A DNA stretch of 6,111 bases from JAJPKK01 sp035311445 (GCA_035311445.1 DATGCX010000229.1:1-6111); one strand, 5' to 3'; positions 1-5,080 are shown, counted from the first letter of the stretch. The notes: generated by a model from the sequence alone, not told the origin. Translations and numbers: made by a program.

Positions 1-33
1 CCCACTCTCCCCACTTTCGCCGTTATCGTCAAG

Positions 34-792
34 TCAGCGCACGACGAATCCGCTCGAATCTTTCTTGGCCTTGCTCCCTTTGGGCGTGAGCCCGATTACG
101 TAGCCGGCGAAGTAGTGGTAGCGGCCGCTCTGCAGCGTGACCGGCCGCGGAGCGCGCGGATCCAGATGTCGCAAATCCGACTCGTCGCCGTTAACCACGA
201 CATGGCCGCGCCACGACAGCGGCCGCTCGGCGAACACCACGGCGACGTTCACGCCCCGTTCCAGCAGCTCGAGCGCGATCGCTTCATTGGTTTCCGACCG
301 CGAAAACGTCAGGTGATAGTTCGGCGGCAGCGGTCGCGCGAAGCGCCGCGGATTTTTCGTGTAGTCGACAAAAGTTACTTCCGGGAAAATCTCCAGCAGC
401 GTGCGGCCGGAAGGCTGCAGACGAATACCCTCCCACGCGATATCGCTCGAGCCGTTGAGCCGAACGCAAAGCTTTAGCCCCTTGCCCGCCGCGTAGCGCT
501 TCGCGCGCGCAATTTCCATCACCATGCGCACGAGATAGTTCTGCCGGTCGGTCATGAAGTCGCGCGTCTTCGCAAGCCGCGCTTCGCGCACGTTGTTCGT
601 CTCGCCGATTGCCGCGTGGCCACTGTGCCAGCCTAAGCAAGCCGCGGTGCACGCAAGCGAGCGATGCGAGCAGACGTCGCCATAACCCGCGATGTCGGCC
701 GGGGCGAGATAGTGGATGATGTTGTAGTAGCCGAACGCCGCGGCCTTCTCAGCCTTGGCGTTGTCGTCGGAGAAGATGCGATTGGCGGTCAT
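34..792 (-). CDS. GP88-family phage protein
   Basis: A 252-residue protein that I recognise as the phage gene-product-88 (GP88) type, a family common in actinobacterial and alphaproteobacterial phages whose biochemical role is not established. Visible hallmarks are an N-terminal cysteine cluster (C41, C48, C52, within CSHRSLACTAACLG), a central RLNGSSDIAWE segment (residues 111-121), and FVDYTKNPRR (141-150) followed by an LTFSRSETN stretch. There is no signal peptide or membrane segment. The ATG at 792 is preceded by GAGAGGG (806-800) with a 7-nt gap, a good ribosome binding site. The gene has its own promoter embedded in palindromic operator units, so it is probably controlled separately from the helicase operon upstream. 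The cysteines suggest a metal or Fe-S site, but that is inference. Family assignment is fairly sure; function is unknown. Confidence 0.85.
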   Translation of the reverse strand: MTANRIFSDDNAKAEKAAAFGYYNIIHYLAPADIAGYGDVCSHRSLACTAACLGWHSGHAAIGETNNVREARLAKTRDFMTDRQNYLVRMVMEIARAKRYAAGKGLKLCVRLNGSSDIAWEGIRLQPSGRTLLEIFPEVTFVDYTKNPRRFARPLPPNYHLTFSRSETNEAIALELLERGVNVAVVFAERPLSWRGHVVVNGDESDLRHLDPRAPRPVTLQSGRYHYFAGYVIGLTPKGSKAKKDSSGFVVR

Positions 793-796
793 GGTC

Positions 797-863
797 AGTC
801 CCTCTCGGTTGATGGACTATTATAGTCCAACTCGAGATGGACCAGTCAATTTCGAAATGGACT
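797..863. promoter_or_regulatory. Tandem palindromic operator array
   Basis: Two 20-bp units abut exactly: AGTCCAACTCGAGATGGACC (824-843) and AGTCAATTTCGAAATGGACT (844-863). They agree at 15 of 20 positions and each is itself nearly palindromic (AGTCC...TCGA...GGACT). A third, looser 22-nt version occupies 797-818, beginning AGTCCCTCTCG and ending ATGGACT. Half-sites from adjacent units create the perfect palindrome 814-828 over the -10. The units cover the -35, spacer, -10 and ribosome binding site of the GP88 gene, as expected for cooperative repression. No repressor gene is in the window, so the ligand is unknown. Confidence 0.6.
819..849 (-). promoter_or_regulatory. Promoter of the GP88-family gene
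   Basis: Read on the minus strand, a perfect TATAAT (824-819) lies 19 nt downstream of TTGACT (849-844). The spacer is longer than the ideal 17 nt, so the promoter may be weak or need help. Initiation would fall near 812, giving a leader of about 20 nt that contains the GAGAGGG ribosome binding site. The -10 hexamer is the centre of a perfect 15-nt palindrome (814-828), so a protein bound there would block RNA polymerase. Confidence 0.6.
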
Positions 864-1095
864 GTGCGACAACCGACCGCACGTGAGACGCCGCGACTCA
901 TTGTGTTACATCGCGCGCTCGAGCTCTGGGCACGCGTTGGTTGTGGTAGGCGCTCGGCGCGCGCAAAACGTGCGGCGGCCACCCCCGAACGTCTCCGGGT
1001 CCTTCGTGAGAAAAATCGCCCCGCCCCCTGCCGGAATTTTCCCCGGAAAAACGAGAGTACGGACCCAGAACATTTTAGGCGAAGAGGGGTGTGTG
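864..1095. other. Non-coding stretch between operator array and repeat cluster
   Basis: Open frames exist here on both strands, but none has a ribosome binding site, a recognisable domain or consistent codon bias, so I call no gene. The visible elements are a GTGTTACATCGCG motif (903-915), which recurs with one change at 3372-3384, and a short dyad TTTTCCCCGGAAAA around 1036-1049. That dyad has no T tract after it and is not a convincing terminator. Confidence 0.4.
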
Positions 1096-1194
1096 CCTGC
1101 CTACCCTGTTCTCCCACACCCTCTATAGAGGGATAGTGGGAGAACACAGGGTTTTGCAGGGCATTTGCAGGGGGTAAGCAGGGGGGTAGGCAGG
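1096..1194. repeat. Nested inverted repeat with phased GCAGGG direct repeats
   Basis: The outer arms are a perfect 11-bp inverted repeat (CCTGCCTACCC at 1096-1106, GGGTAGGCAGG at 1184-1194). Inside it, GTTCTCCCAC (1108-1117) pairs perfectly with GTGGGAGAAC (1136-1145), extended by CCCT/AGGG across a 2-nt bulge, and encloses the perfect palindrome CCCTCTATAGAGGG (1119-1132). The right side carries GCAGGG-type repeats starting at 1155, 1166, 1177 and 1189 (periods 11, 11, 12), preceded by ACAGGG at 1146. The cluster starts at the base next to the helicase stop codon. It could be an iteron-type replication origin or a transcript-end structure. No U tract follows it on the minus strand, so a simple intrinsic terminator is less likely. 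Confidence 0.6.
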
Positions 1195-2292
1195 TTAGCT
1201 GAAAATGAGCTTCTGCCAGTGTTTGGAGGGGGGGCCGTAGGGTTCGACGCGGATGGTTCCAGTGCGGAACAATTCCTCCATAGCGGTTTCGAGATCGCGG
1301 AATTTACTGCTGTTGGTTTTAGCGAACACGCGGGGGGCGTAGTTTTTCGAGGCTGGGTTATGGCTGACGGGGCGGCCTTCGGCGATGTGGCGGGCCAGCT
1401 CGTCGCGGAACGCGGTCTTGGCGTGTTCGGCGCGGACGGCGCCCTCGAACGCATCTGGGGCGGCCTCGGGCAGGAACATGCCATTCTTCCAGCGCAGCGT
1501 CAGGGTGGCGCTGACCGGGCCGTACTGGTTTTTCATGAACTCGATCTGCCGGATCGCGCTATCGGGCTGGCTGTCGTCGCCATTCGCTTTGGGGCTTCTC
1601 AGGTACATCCGGGCGCGGCAGGCATTGTGCCACTGGGTCGATCCCGAGATGCCACTTCCCGAGCTGATGCCGGTCAGCGACGGGTGTGAGATCAACACCA
1701 CCGAACCATCGGCGGTGAGCGCGATCTTCAGCATCAGGCCGAGCACGAACTGATTGACCTGGGCGCGGTCGATCTCGTTACCGGCGAACACGTTGGCCGA
1801 TGATGCAATCACCACGGTTCTGGGTTTGAGATCACCGGCGGCCTGCAGCACGTGGCCATAGAGTGTGGTCGGCTCGACCTTGCCGCCCCGGGTCGCGGTC
1901 GCCAGCAGCGCATCCTGGCCCGCCAGCGTGACGAGGTGGAGATCACGCAGGTCGGCGAACCGACAGCCGTAATACTGGGTGATGTGCCACAGCCGACGAT
2001 GGATCACCGCCTCGCCGTCCTCGCAGTCGATGAACAGCGCCGGTCCCTTGTCCGGCATGCTGTTGAGCCAGTCGCCGCCATAGGCGTGGGCGGCGGCGAG
2101 GTGCAGGCCGATGGTGGATTTACCGGCCGCCCCGGCGCCCGAGAACAGTGTGACGTGGTGGCGCGGGATGCGGTCGCTGACGCTGTATTGCGGCTCTGGC
2201 GGCGGCATGTCGTCCCAGCCGCTCATGTCGACGAACGTCAGCGCCGGCGCGGAGCTGCGGATCACTTGCAACATCTCTTGTTCGCTGCTCAT
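1195..2292 (-). CDS. RepA-like AAA/RecA-superfamily ATPase (probable phage helicase)
   Basis: A 365-residue P-loop ATPase of the RepA/AAA_25 type, hexameric RecA-fold helicases used by plasmids and phages to open DNA at an origin. Walker A is GAGAAGKST (residues 52-60), and the acidic Walker A' region is FIDCED (87-92). The Walker B strand reads TVVIASSANVFAGNE (159-173), with Ala163 where the family usually has Asp. Next come the ISHPSL segment with His203 (201-206) and the SGSTQWHNACRARMYL signature (216-231). The C-terminal ~80 residues are basic and may form a small DNA-binding or winged-helix region. The ATG at 2292 overlaps the upstream stop as ATGA and has AGAGG at 2305-2301, 8 nt away. 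It is the last gene of a four-gene operon and ends directly at the repeat cluster 1096-1194, which suits a replication role. ATPase assignment is sure; helicase function is inferred. Confidence 0.88.
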   Translation of the reverse strand: MSSEQEMLQVIRSSAPALTFVDMSGWDDMPPPEPQYSVSDRIPRHHVTLFSGAGAAGKSTIGLHLAAAHAYGGDWLNSMPDKGPALFIDCEDGEAVIHRRLWHITQYYGCRFADLRDLHLVTLAGQDALLATATRGGKVEPTTLYGHVLQAAGDLKPRTVVIASSANVFAGNEIDRAQVNQFVLGLMLKIALTADGSVVLISHPSLTGISSGSGISGSTQWHNACRARMYLRSPKANGDDSQPDSAIRQIEFMKNQYGPVSATLTLRWKNGMFLPEAAPDAFEGAVRAEHAKTAFRDELARHIAEGRPVSHNPASKNYAPRVFAKTNSSKFRDLETAMEELFRTGTIRVEPYGPPSKHWQKLIFS

Positions 2293-2771
2293 CGCTGTCG
2301 CCTCTTGATCAGCGTCTCGATGTGCGCGCGGATCGCGCTGCGGTCGCGCTCGCTGTGGCGATCGAGAAAATCTTTCAGGCGTTCGGCATCGCGGGCGTGG
2401 TCAAATAGCCACTCTGCCGCGTCCAAGGTCGACTTTGGTGTTGCGAACCGTTCCGGCCGGTTGAGCCAGTCCCACAATTCGCCGACACTCATGGTGTCCC
2501 AGTGATCCGGCAGATCCGGCTGCGGCAGCGGATACGGCGGCGGTTGTGCTTGAGCTTGGCGATGGAAAGCGCAGATCTGTTCTGGCCAGCCACATTCGCA
2601 GGCGGTGAAGGGTGTGTTGTTGCCGAACACTTTTTTGAGGAATTGGCAGTCGCTGGGAACAGCGTACGGCGACTGCCAAGCAGCGCGTCGTTTGCCGCCA
2701 TCAAACTCGCGGCAGGCGGTGCAGAAGCCCGGCGTCTGACAGGGCTCGCACTGGCAGATCTCGCATCTCAT
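2289..2771 (-). CDS. Cys-rich zinc-binding-like hypothetical phage protein
   Basis: A 160-residue protein I do not recognise. The N-terminus is packed with cysteines (C3, C6, C8, C11, C17, C20) and more follow at C42, C58, C60 and C67 with His70, a pattern suggesting two zinc-ribbon or zinc-knuckle sites. A Pro/Gln-rich linker (about 71-90) leads to a charged helical C-terminal half rich in Asp, Glu and Arg (about 95-160). I chose the ATG at 2771 over a longer frame opening at 2861: it overlaps the preceding stop as ATGA and has AAAGG at 2784-2780, 8 nt upstream. Its own TGA overlaps the ATPase start, so the two are probably translationally coupled. The position suggests an accessory replication or loading role, but that is a guess from context only. 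Confidence 0.75.
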   Translation of the reverse strand: MRCEICQCEPCQTPGFCTACREFDGGKRRAAWQSPYAVPSDCQFLKKVFGNNTPFTACECGWPEQICAFHRQAQAQPPPYPLPQPDLPDHWDTMSVGELWDWLNRPERFATPKSTLDAAEWLFDHARDAERLKDFLDRHSERDRSAIRAHIETLIKRRQR

Positions 2772-2953
2772 TGGCTGAGCCTTTCGACACAGAGCGCGAT
2801 GTAGCAACCGACAACGATGCGTCGCTCTGTCGGAATCGGCCAACCAAAATCCGCAATGCACGGCTGCAGCAGTAATTCGACGCGCTCGGCCCCGAGCTTG
2901 ACGACGGCTTCGGCGAGAAGTTGCTCAAACTCGTATGCGGACGGCACGCTCAT
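2768..2953 (-). CDS. Small hypothetical phage protein
   Basis: A 61-residue protein of unknown function. The N-terminal half (residues 6-32) looks like one amphipathic helix, EFEQLLAEAVVKLGAERVELLL, followed by a short hydrophobic stretch ending VVGCYIALCVERLSQ. There is no clear motif and no confident membrane segment. I prefer the ATG at 2953 to the one three codons upstream (2962), because 2953 forms an ATGA overlap with the preceding stop, as at the other junctions of this operon, and has GGTGG 5 nt upstream. Its stop in turn overlaps the start of the Cys-rich gene. The compact packing and even coding style support it as a real gene. Confidence 0.65.
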   Translation of the reverse strand: MSVPSAYEFEQLLAEAVVKLGAERVELLLQPCIADFGWPIPTERRIVVGCYIALCVERLSQ

Positions 2954-3165
2954 GGCCGCCACCCGCCGAGGTCATCGCGCACCGCGGCAAAGGCCGAGCC
3001 TATGATGCGCTGCACCTCGTCCTGGCCGATGTCGGCGACCAGACCATTGTCGACCGCATAGGCCTGCAGCCAATCGACCGCGTCGTGCAGCGATTTCTCT
3101 TGCGACTGCCACAGCAGCGCTTCGGCTTTGCAGAGCTTGGTAAAGATTTCGACGGAGCTATCCAT
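2950..3165 (-). CDS. Small hypothetical phage protein, first gene of the operon
   Basis: A 71-residue, probably all-helical protein of unknown function, rich in Ala, Asp and Leu, with the segment HDAVDWLQAYAVDNGLVADIGQDEVQ (residues 27-52) central. The ATG at 3165 has a strong GGAG 7 nt upstream (3176-3173), the best ribosome binding site in the operon. This fits an operon leader gene, with the following genes started by ATGA coupling. The promoter must lie in 3166-3400, where several dyads occur but no clear -35/-10 pair stands out. I see no domain that would assign a role. Confidence 0.65.
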   Translation of the reverse strand: MDSSVEIFTKLCKAEALLWQSQEKSLHDAVDWLQAYAVDNGLVADIGQDEVQRIIGSAFAAVRDDLGGWRP

Positions 3166-3206
3166 GTCATTGCTCCGTCACGATTGAGAGTTGTCAGGGA
3201 AAAATT

Positions 3207-3250
3207 GTTCGCTTAGGTTCCAGTACGTTCGTAGACCTCTGGAAGCGAAC
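3207..3250. repeat. Inverted repeat upstream of the helicase operon
   Basis: GTTCGCTT (3207-3214) and AAGCGAAC (3243-3250) are perfect 8-bp arms. They are extended by CCAG/CTGG next to the loop, with a 5-nt insertion in the left arm, and enclose TACGTTCGTA (3223-3232), itself a small dyad. It lies 42-85 nt upstream of the operon's first start codon, where an operator or 5' UTR structure would be expected. Confidence 0.4.
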
Positions 3251-3272
3251 ATGATTCGGGCTCCCGGTATCG

Positions 3273-3289
3273 ATGTCCGGCACGGACAT
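3273..3289. repeat. Short perfect dyad (operator-like)
   Basis: ATGTCCG-GCA-CGGACAT has perfect 7-bp arms with a 3-bp centre, about 110 nt upstream of the helicase operon. Its size and symmetry suit a dimeric repressor site. It does not share the AGTCC-TCGA-GGACT pattern of the array at 797-863. Confidence 0.35.
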
Positions 3290-3310
3290 GGGGGTTCGGA
3301 TAGTCACACT

Positions 3311-3343
3311 GTGGGGCTCGTGGCGGCGAACCACGGGCCCCAT
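3311..3343. repeat. Strong GC-rich hairpin
   Basis: Arms 3311-3323 and 3331-3343 pair over 13 positions, with one internal T/G and one terminal G/T non-Watson-Crick pair, around a 7-nt loop CGGCGAA. No T tract follows on the plus strand and none precedes it in the minus sense, so a rho-independent terminator is not well supported. It may be a structural element of the divergent region. Confidence 0.4.
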
Positions 3344-3369
3344 TCTCCTCCTCTGACCCCCCACATCAA

Positions 3370-3390
3370 GCGTGTTACATTGCGACACGC
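3370..3390. promoter_or_regulatory. Dyad site with GTGTTACAT core
   Basis: GCGTGT (3370-3375) and ACACGC (3385-3390) are perfect arms, and the inner CA/TG pair also matches, giving 8 of 10 symmetric pairs over 21 nt. The motif GTGTTACATTGCG (3372-3384) recurs as GTGTTACATCGCG at 903-915, upstream of the other minus-strand transcription unit. This suggests a shared regulator site. Confidence 0.35.
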
Positions 3391-3415
3391 GATATTTTTG
3401 AGGGCCGAAAAATCC

Positions 3416-3424
3416 TGTGGATAA
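3416..3424 (-). promoter_or_regulatory. Perfect DnaA-box match
   Basis: The minus strand reads TTATCCACA, identical to the strongest consensus DnaA box. It is a single copy in the divergent region. One 9-mer match can occur by chance, so a functional role at an origin is only a possibility. Confidence 0.35.
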
Positions 3425-3728
3425 CTTGCTGCGGCCGCTTTCTCCCCGCCCAGAATTAGTGGTCGATTCGACCAAACCGGCGCTTTCGCCACTAGGGGAT
3501 GAGTCAAGTCAGATCGGAAACACAGGGCCGCTCGGCCGGCACCGGGTAGTGGCGGCCTTGCCGCTCAACCGCAATGCCGGCTCGGTGCAGCTTCAGCCGC
3601 CGCTTGTTCTGCGCGACCACCGCAATGGCGTGATTGCCGATCCGTCTGGTAACGTCATCGGCCGCGACGGCGTCTTCGTGCATCGCATGCTCAGCGCCGC
3701 CAAGACCATCGACACCCGCCGCTTGTAA
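3417..3728 (+). CDS. Unrecognised ORF, probably the 3' remnant of a structural gene
   Basis: This frame is open from just after a TGA at 3399-3401 to the TAA at 3726-3728. From about 3537 onward it shows the G/C third-position bias of the neighbouring phage genes, encoding a C-terminal part that ends GVFVHRMLSAAKTIDTRRL. Upstream of that the codon bias fades. No start codon has a ribosome binding site: candidates are GTG at 3417, 3459 and 3549. I read it as the tail end of a larger gene whose 5' part was lost, or as a small gene with an unusual start. It precedes the tail-fibre genes on the same strand, so a structural origin is likely but unproven. The listed start is simply the longest choice. 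Confidence 0.35.
   Translation: MDNLLRPLSPRPELVVDSTKPALSPLGDESSQIGNTGPLGRHRVVAALPLNRNAGSVQLQPPLVLRDHRNGVIADPSGNVIGRDGVFVHRMLSAAKTIDTRRL
3460..3474. repeat. 15-nt perfect palindrome
   Basis: TGGTCGATTCGACCA is perfectly symmetric around the T at 3467. It lies inside the low-bias upstream part of the remnant ORF, near the DnaA-box match, which suggests this stretch may be regulatory rather than coding. Confidence 0.35.
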
Positions 3729-3729
3729 G

Positions 3730-3790
3730 GTGTCCACTGAACCGGGCTTAGTGCCAAACCAACGTGTCCACTTAACCGGGCTTAGTGCCA
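3730..3790. repeat. Tandem 27-bp direct repeat upstream of the tail-fibre genes
   Basis: Copies at 3730-3756 and 3764-3790 are identical except for one base (G or T at the tenth position) and are separated by 7 nt. Each contains an imperfect dyad, CACTTAACCGGGCTTAGTG in copy 2, with 7 of 9 pairs symmetric. The final A of copy 2 is the first base of the ATG of the adaptor gene, so the repeat occupies the place where its ribosome binding site should be. Possible readings are paired operators or a translational control site, or remnants of a mobile element end. Confidence 0.6.
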
Positions 3791-4101
3791 TGTCGGTGTC
3801 ACGCCGCTATCATCCCGAGATCGCGCCGGGGGAAACCTCTGTGTTCGGTTTTGATTTCTCGCCGGTGATCCCGGTCGGCGTCGGCATCAAGGCCGGCACG
3901 CTCGACATGGCCCGCACCGATGGCGGCGTGGTCGATATCGACGCCTCGGCGGTGACATGGATCGATCGCACGCTGTACGCTACATTGACCTCCGGGCTCG
4001 ATAACGCCGGTTTCGATTATCAGCTCACCTGGACCGCCACCGACACTGACGGCAACGTCTGGCCGCGCACGGCGATGCTGCTCTGTGCGCTAACCTCGTG
4101 A
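3790..4101 (+). CDS. Probable phage fibre-tail adaptor protein
   Basis: A 103-residue, mainly beta-rich protein. It starts MSVSRRYHPEIAPGETSVFGFDFSP and ends YQLTWTATDTDGNVWPRTAMLLCA. This pattern resembles the small adaptor proteins that join tail to fibre in alphaproteobacterial phages, and its place just upstream of fibre genes fits. The start at 3790 lacks a ribosome binding site because the 27-bp repeat fills that position; the only nearby alternative, a GTG at 3796, is no better supported. Its TGA (4099-4101) touches the GAGG ribosome binding site of the next gene, so the two are translated together. Structural role is likely; the adaptor label rests on recalled similarity. Confidence 0.6.
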   Translation: MSVSRRYHPEIAPGETSVFGFDFSPVIPVGVGIKAGTLDMARTDGGVVDIDASAVTWIDRTLYATLTSGLDNAGFDYQLTWTATDTDGNVWPRTAMLLCALTS

Positions 4102-4108
4102 GGTGGCT

Positions 4109-4666
4109 ATGGGCACTGTGACCAAGCTCGCGGCGACGCCGAGCCCGATGGATCTGTGGCCGATCCCCGGCGATGCGCCCGACCTGAAAACCATCGTTCA
4201 GGATCAGGCGACCACCATCACCGCGCAGATGGCGCTGCTCGACGCCTATCAGTCCTGGCTCAACACCAAACAAACGCCGTCGCCGGCGACCGCCACCGGC
4301 ACCTCGACCGGCACCACCTCGATCACGCTGGCGAGCGTCGCCAATGGCCCGATCCCGAATGGTGCAGTGGTGACCGGCACCGGCGTGCCGACCACGCCGG
4401 CGGTGACCGTCGTCTCGCAGCAGAGCGGCACCTGGGGCGGCAACGGCACCTACACGCTCTCCGCCGCGACCACGCTGACCGGCGTGGCGTTGACCTTCAC
4501 GCCCGGAGGCGGCGCGATGCCCTGGCCGACGCCGACCGACTCCAACACGCTTAACACCATCCAGCAGCAGCAGACCGCGATCCTGCGCAGCCAGACCGCC
4601 TTGCTGCAGCAATACCAAGACTTGTTGAACACCAGCGGCACACCCGCGCCTCCTACGGGGCCGTGA
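4109..4666 (+). CDS. Tail-fibre-associated protein with internal duplication
   Basis: A 185-residue protein with no family I can name. Residues 17-59 and 139-181 are repeats of each other: aligned without gaps they share 21 of 43 residues, including WP, LLxxYQ, LNT and a terminal TPxP. The repeats look helical and Gln-rich, suggesting coiled-coil segments. Between them (about 60-135) is a Thr/Ser/Gly-rich beta segment with VVTGTGVP and SGTWGGNGTYTLSAATTL, a pattern seen in phage tail and fibre domains. I chose the ATG at 4109 over the GTG at 4103 because GAGG (4100-4103) lies 5 nt upstream. Its 3' end overlaps the opposite-strand endonuclease gene by 14 bp. Likely a trimeric or multimeric fibre accessory; function is inferred from context. 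Confidence 0.7.
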   Translation: MGTVTKLAATPSPMDLWPIPGDAPDLKTIVQDQATTITAQMALLDAYQSWLNTKQTPSPATATGTSTGTTSITLASVANGPIPNGAVVTGTGVPTTPAVTVVSQQSGTWGGNGTYTLSAATTLTGVALTFTPGGGAMPWPTPTDSNTLNTIQQQQTAILRSQTALLQQYQDLLNTSGTPAPPTGP

Positions 4667-5057
4667 GGTAGACGATCAATTTGCGGAGGATTTCAGGATC
4701 GTCGTTAGCGTGGCCAAGGATCGTGTTGCAGCTATGGCAAAGCCATCCACGAAAACCCCCAGTCTTGTGACAGTGATCGAACACGATGCGCTTGTTGCGC
4801 CTGCTGCAGACTTCGCACGTTTCCGGCCTTGGTCTTCCGCTGATTTTTTCCAGTCTGCGCTGCTTCCACTCGCGCTGATGTTTGTCCATCCAGCGGCGTA
4901 CATGCGCTCGGCGTTTTTCTTTTTGTTCTGGTGTCCAGTCCCAGCCTCTAGCTCTTTTTTCTGCGTAAAGCTCACGTCTCCTCTTTTTGATTTTCTCGCT
5001 GTGCTTCAACCACATTCGGCGGTTGGCCGCGCGGCGACCTTCTCTCGTCTTGGTCAT
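4653..5057 (-). CDS. Endonuclease VII-type HNH endonuclease
   Basis: A 134-residue nuclease of the phage recombination endonuclease VII family, which cleaves branched DNA or acts as a free-standing HNH nuclease. The C-terminal domain shows CEVC (C81, C84), the catalytic DHCH (D95, H96, H98), RGWLC (103-107) and CHSCNTILG (107-115), so the zinc ligands and the active-site residues are present. The N-terminal 75 residues are highly basic and helical, as expected for DNA binding. The ATG at 5057 follows a weak GAGAG site; a GTG at 5060 lies just upstream. The gene runs against the tail genes on both sides and is visibly AT-richer (about 48-55% GC in sampled lines against about 78% in a neighbouring line). 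It may have arrived as a mobile endonuclease. Confidence 0.88.
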   Translation of the reverse strand: MTKTREGRRAANRRMWLKHSEKIKKRRRELYAEKRARGWDWTPEQKEKRRAHVRRWMDKHQREWKQRRLEKISGRPRPETCEVCSRRNKRIVFDHCHKTGGFRGWLCHSCNTILGHANDDPEILRKLIVYLTAP

Positions 5058-5080
5058 CACTCTCGCCCAGGGTACTGACG

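Noticed and set aside
1034..1050. TTTTCC-CC-GGAAAA dyad as an intrinsic terminator of the helicase operon
   Set aside because: The loop is only two bases and no T tract follows the stem in the minus direction. It is also well beyond the larger structure at 1096-1194.
749..1147. Minus-strand open frame of 132 codons upstream of the GP88 gene
   Set aside because: It overlaps the GP88 start and runs through the promoter and operator array and into the hairpin. It has no ribosome binding site and no recognisable domain.
1096..1194. CRISPR-like array from the GCAGGG repeats
   Set aside because: The repeated core is only about 6 bp with an 11-12 bp period, far too short for CRISPR repeats and spacers, and no cas genes are present.
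2111..2308. Plus-strand open frames over the ATPase gene
   Set aside because: The minus strand encodes Walker A and other RepA-type signatures across this stretch, so the plus frames are shadows.
3461..3473. tRNA T-loop or attachment-site fragment suggested by GGTCGATTCGACC
   Set aside because: No matching acceptor, D or anticodon stems are found around it and no integrase is in the window. It is better described as a simple palindrome.
4710..5078. Plus-strand open frame of 122 codons in line with the tail genes
   Set aside because: It lies opposite the endonuclease VII gene, whose zinc and DHCH residues are intact. The plus frame has no domain, no good ribosome binding site and a composition typical of an antisense shadow.
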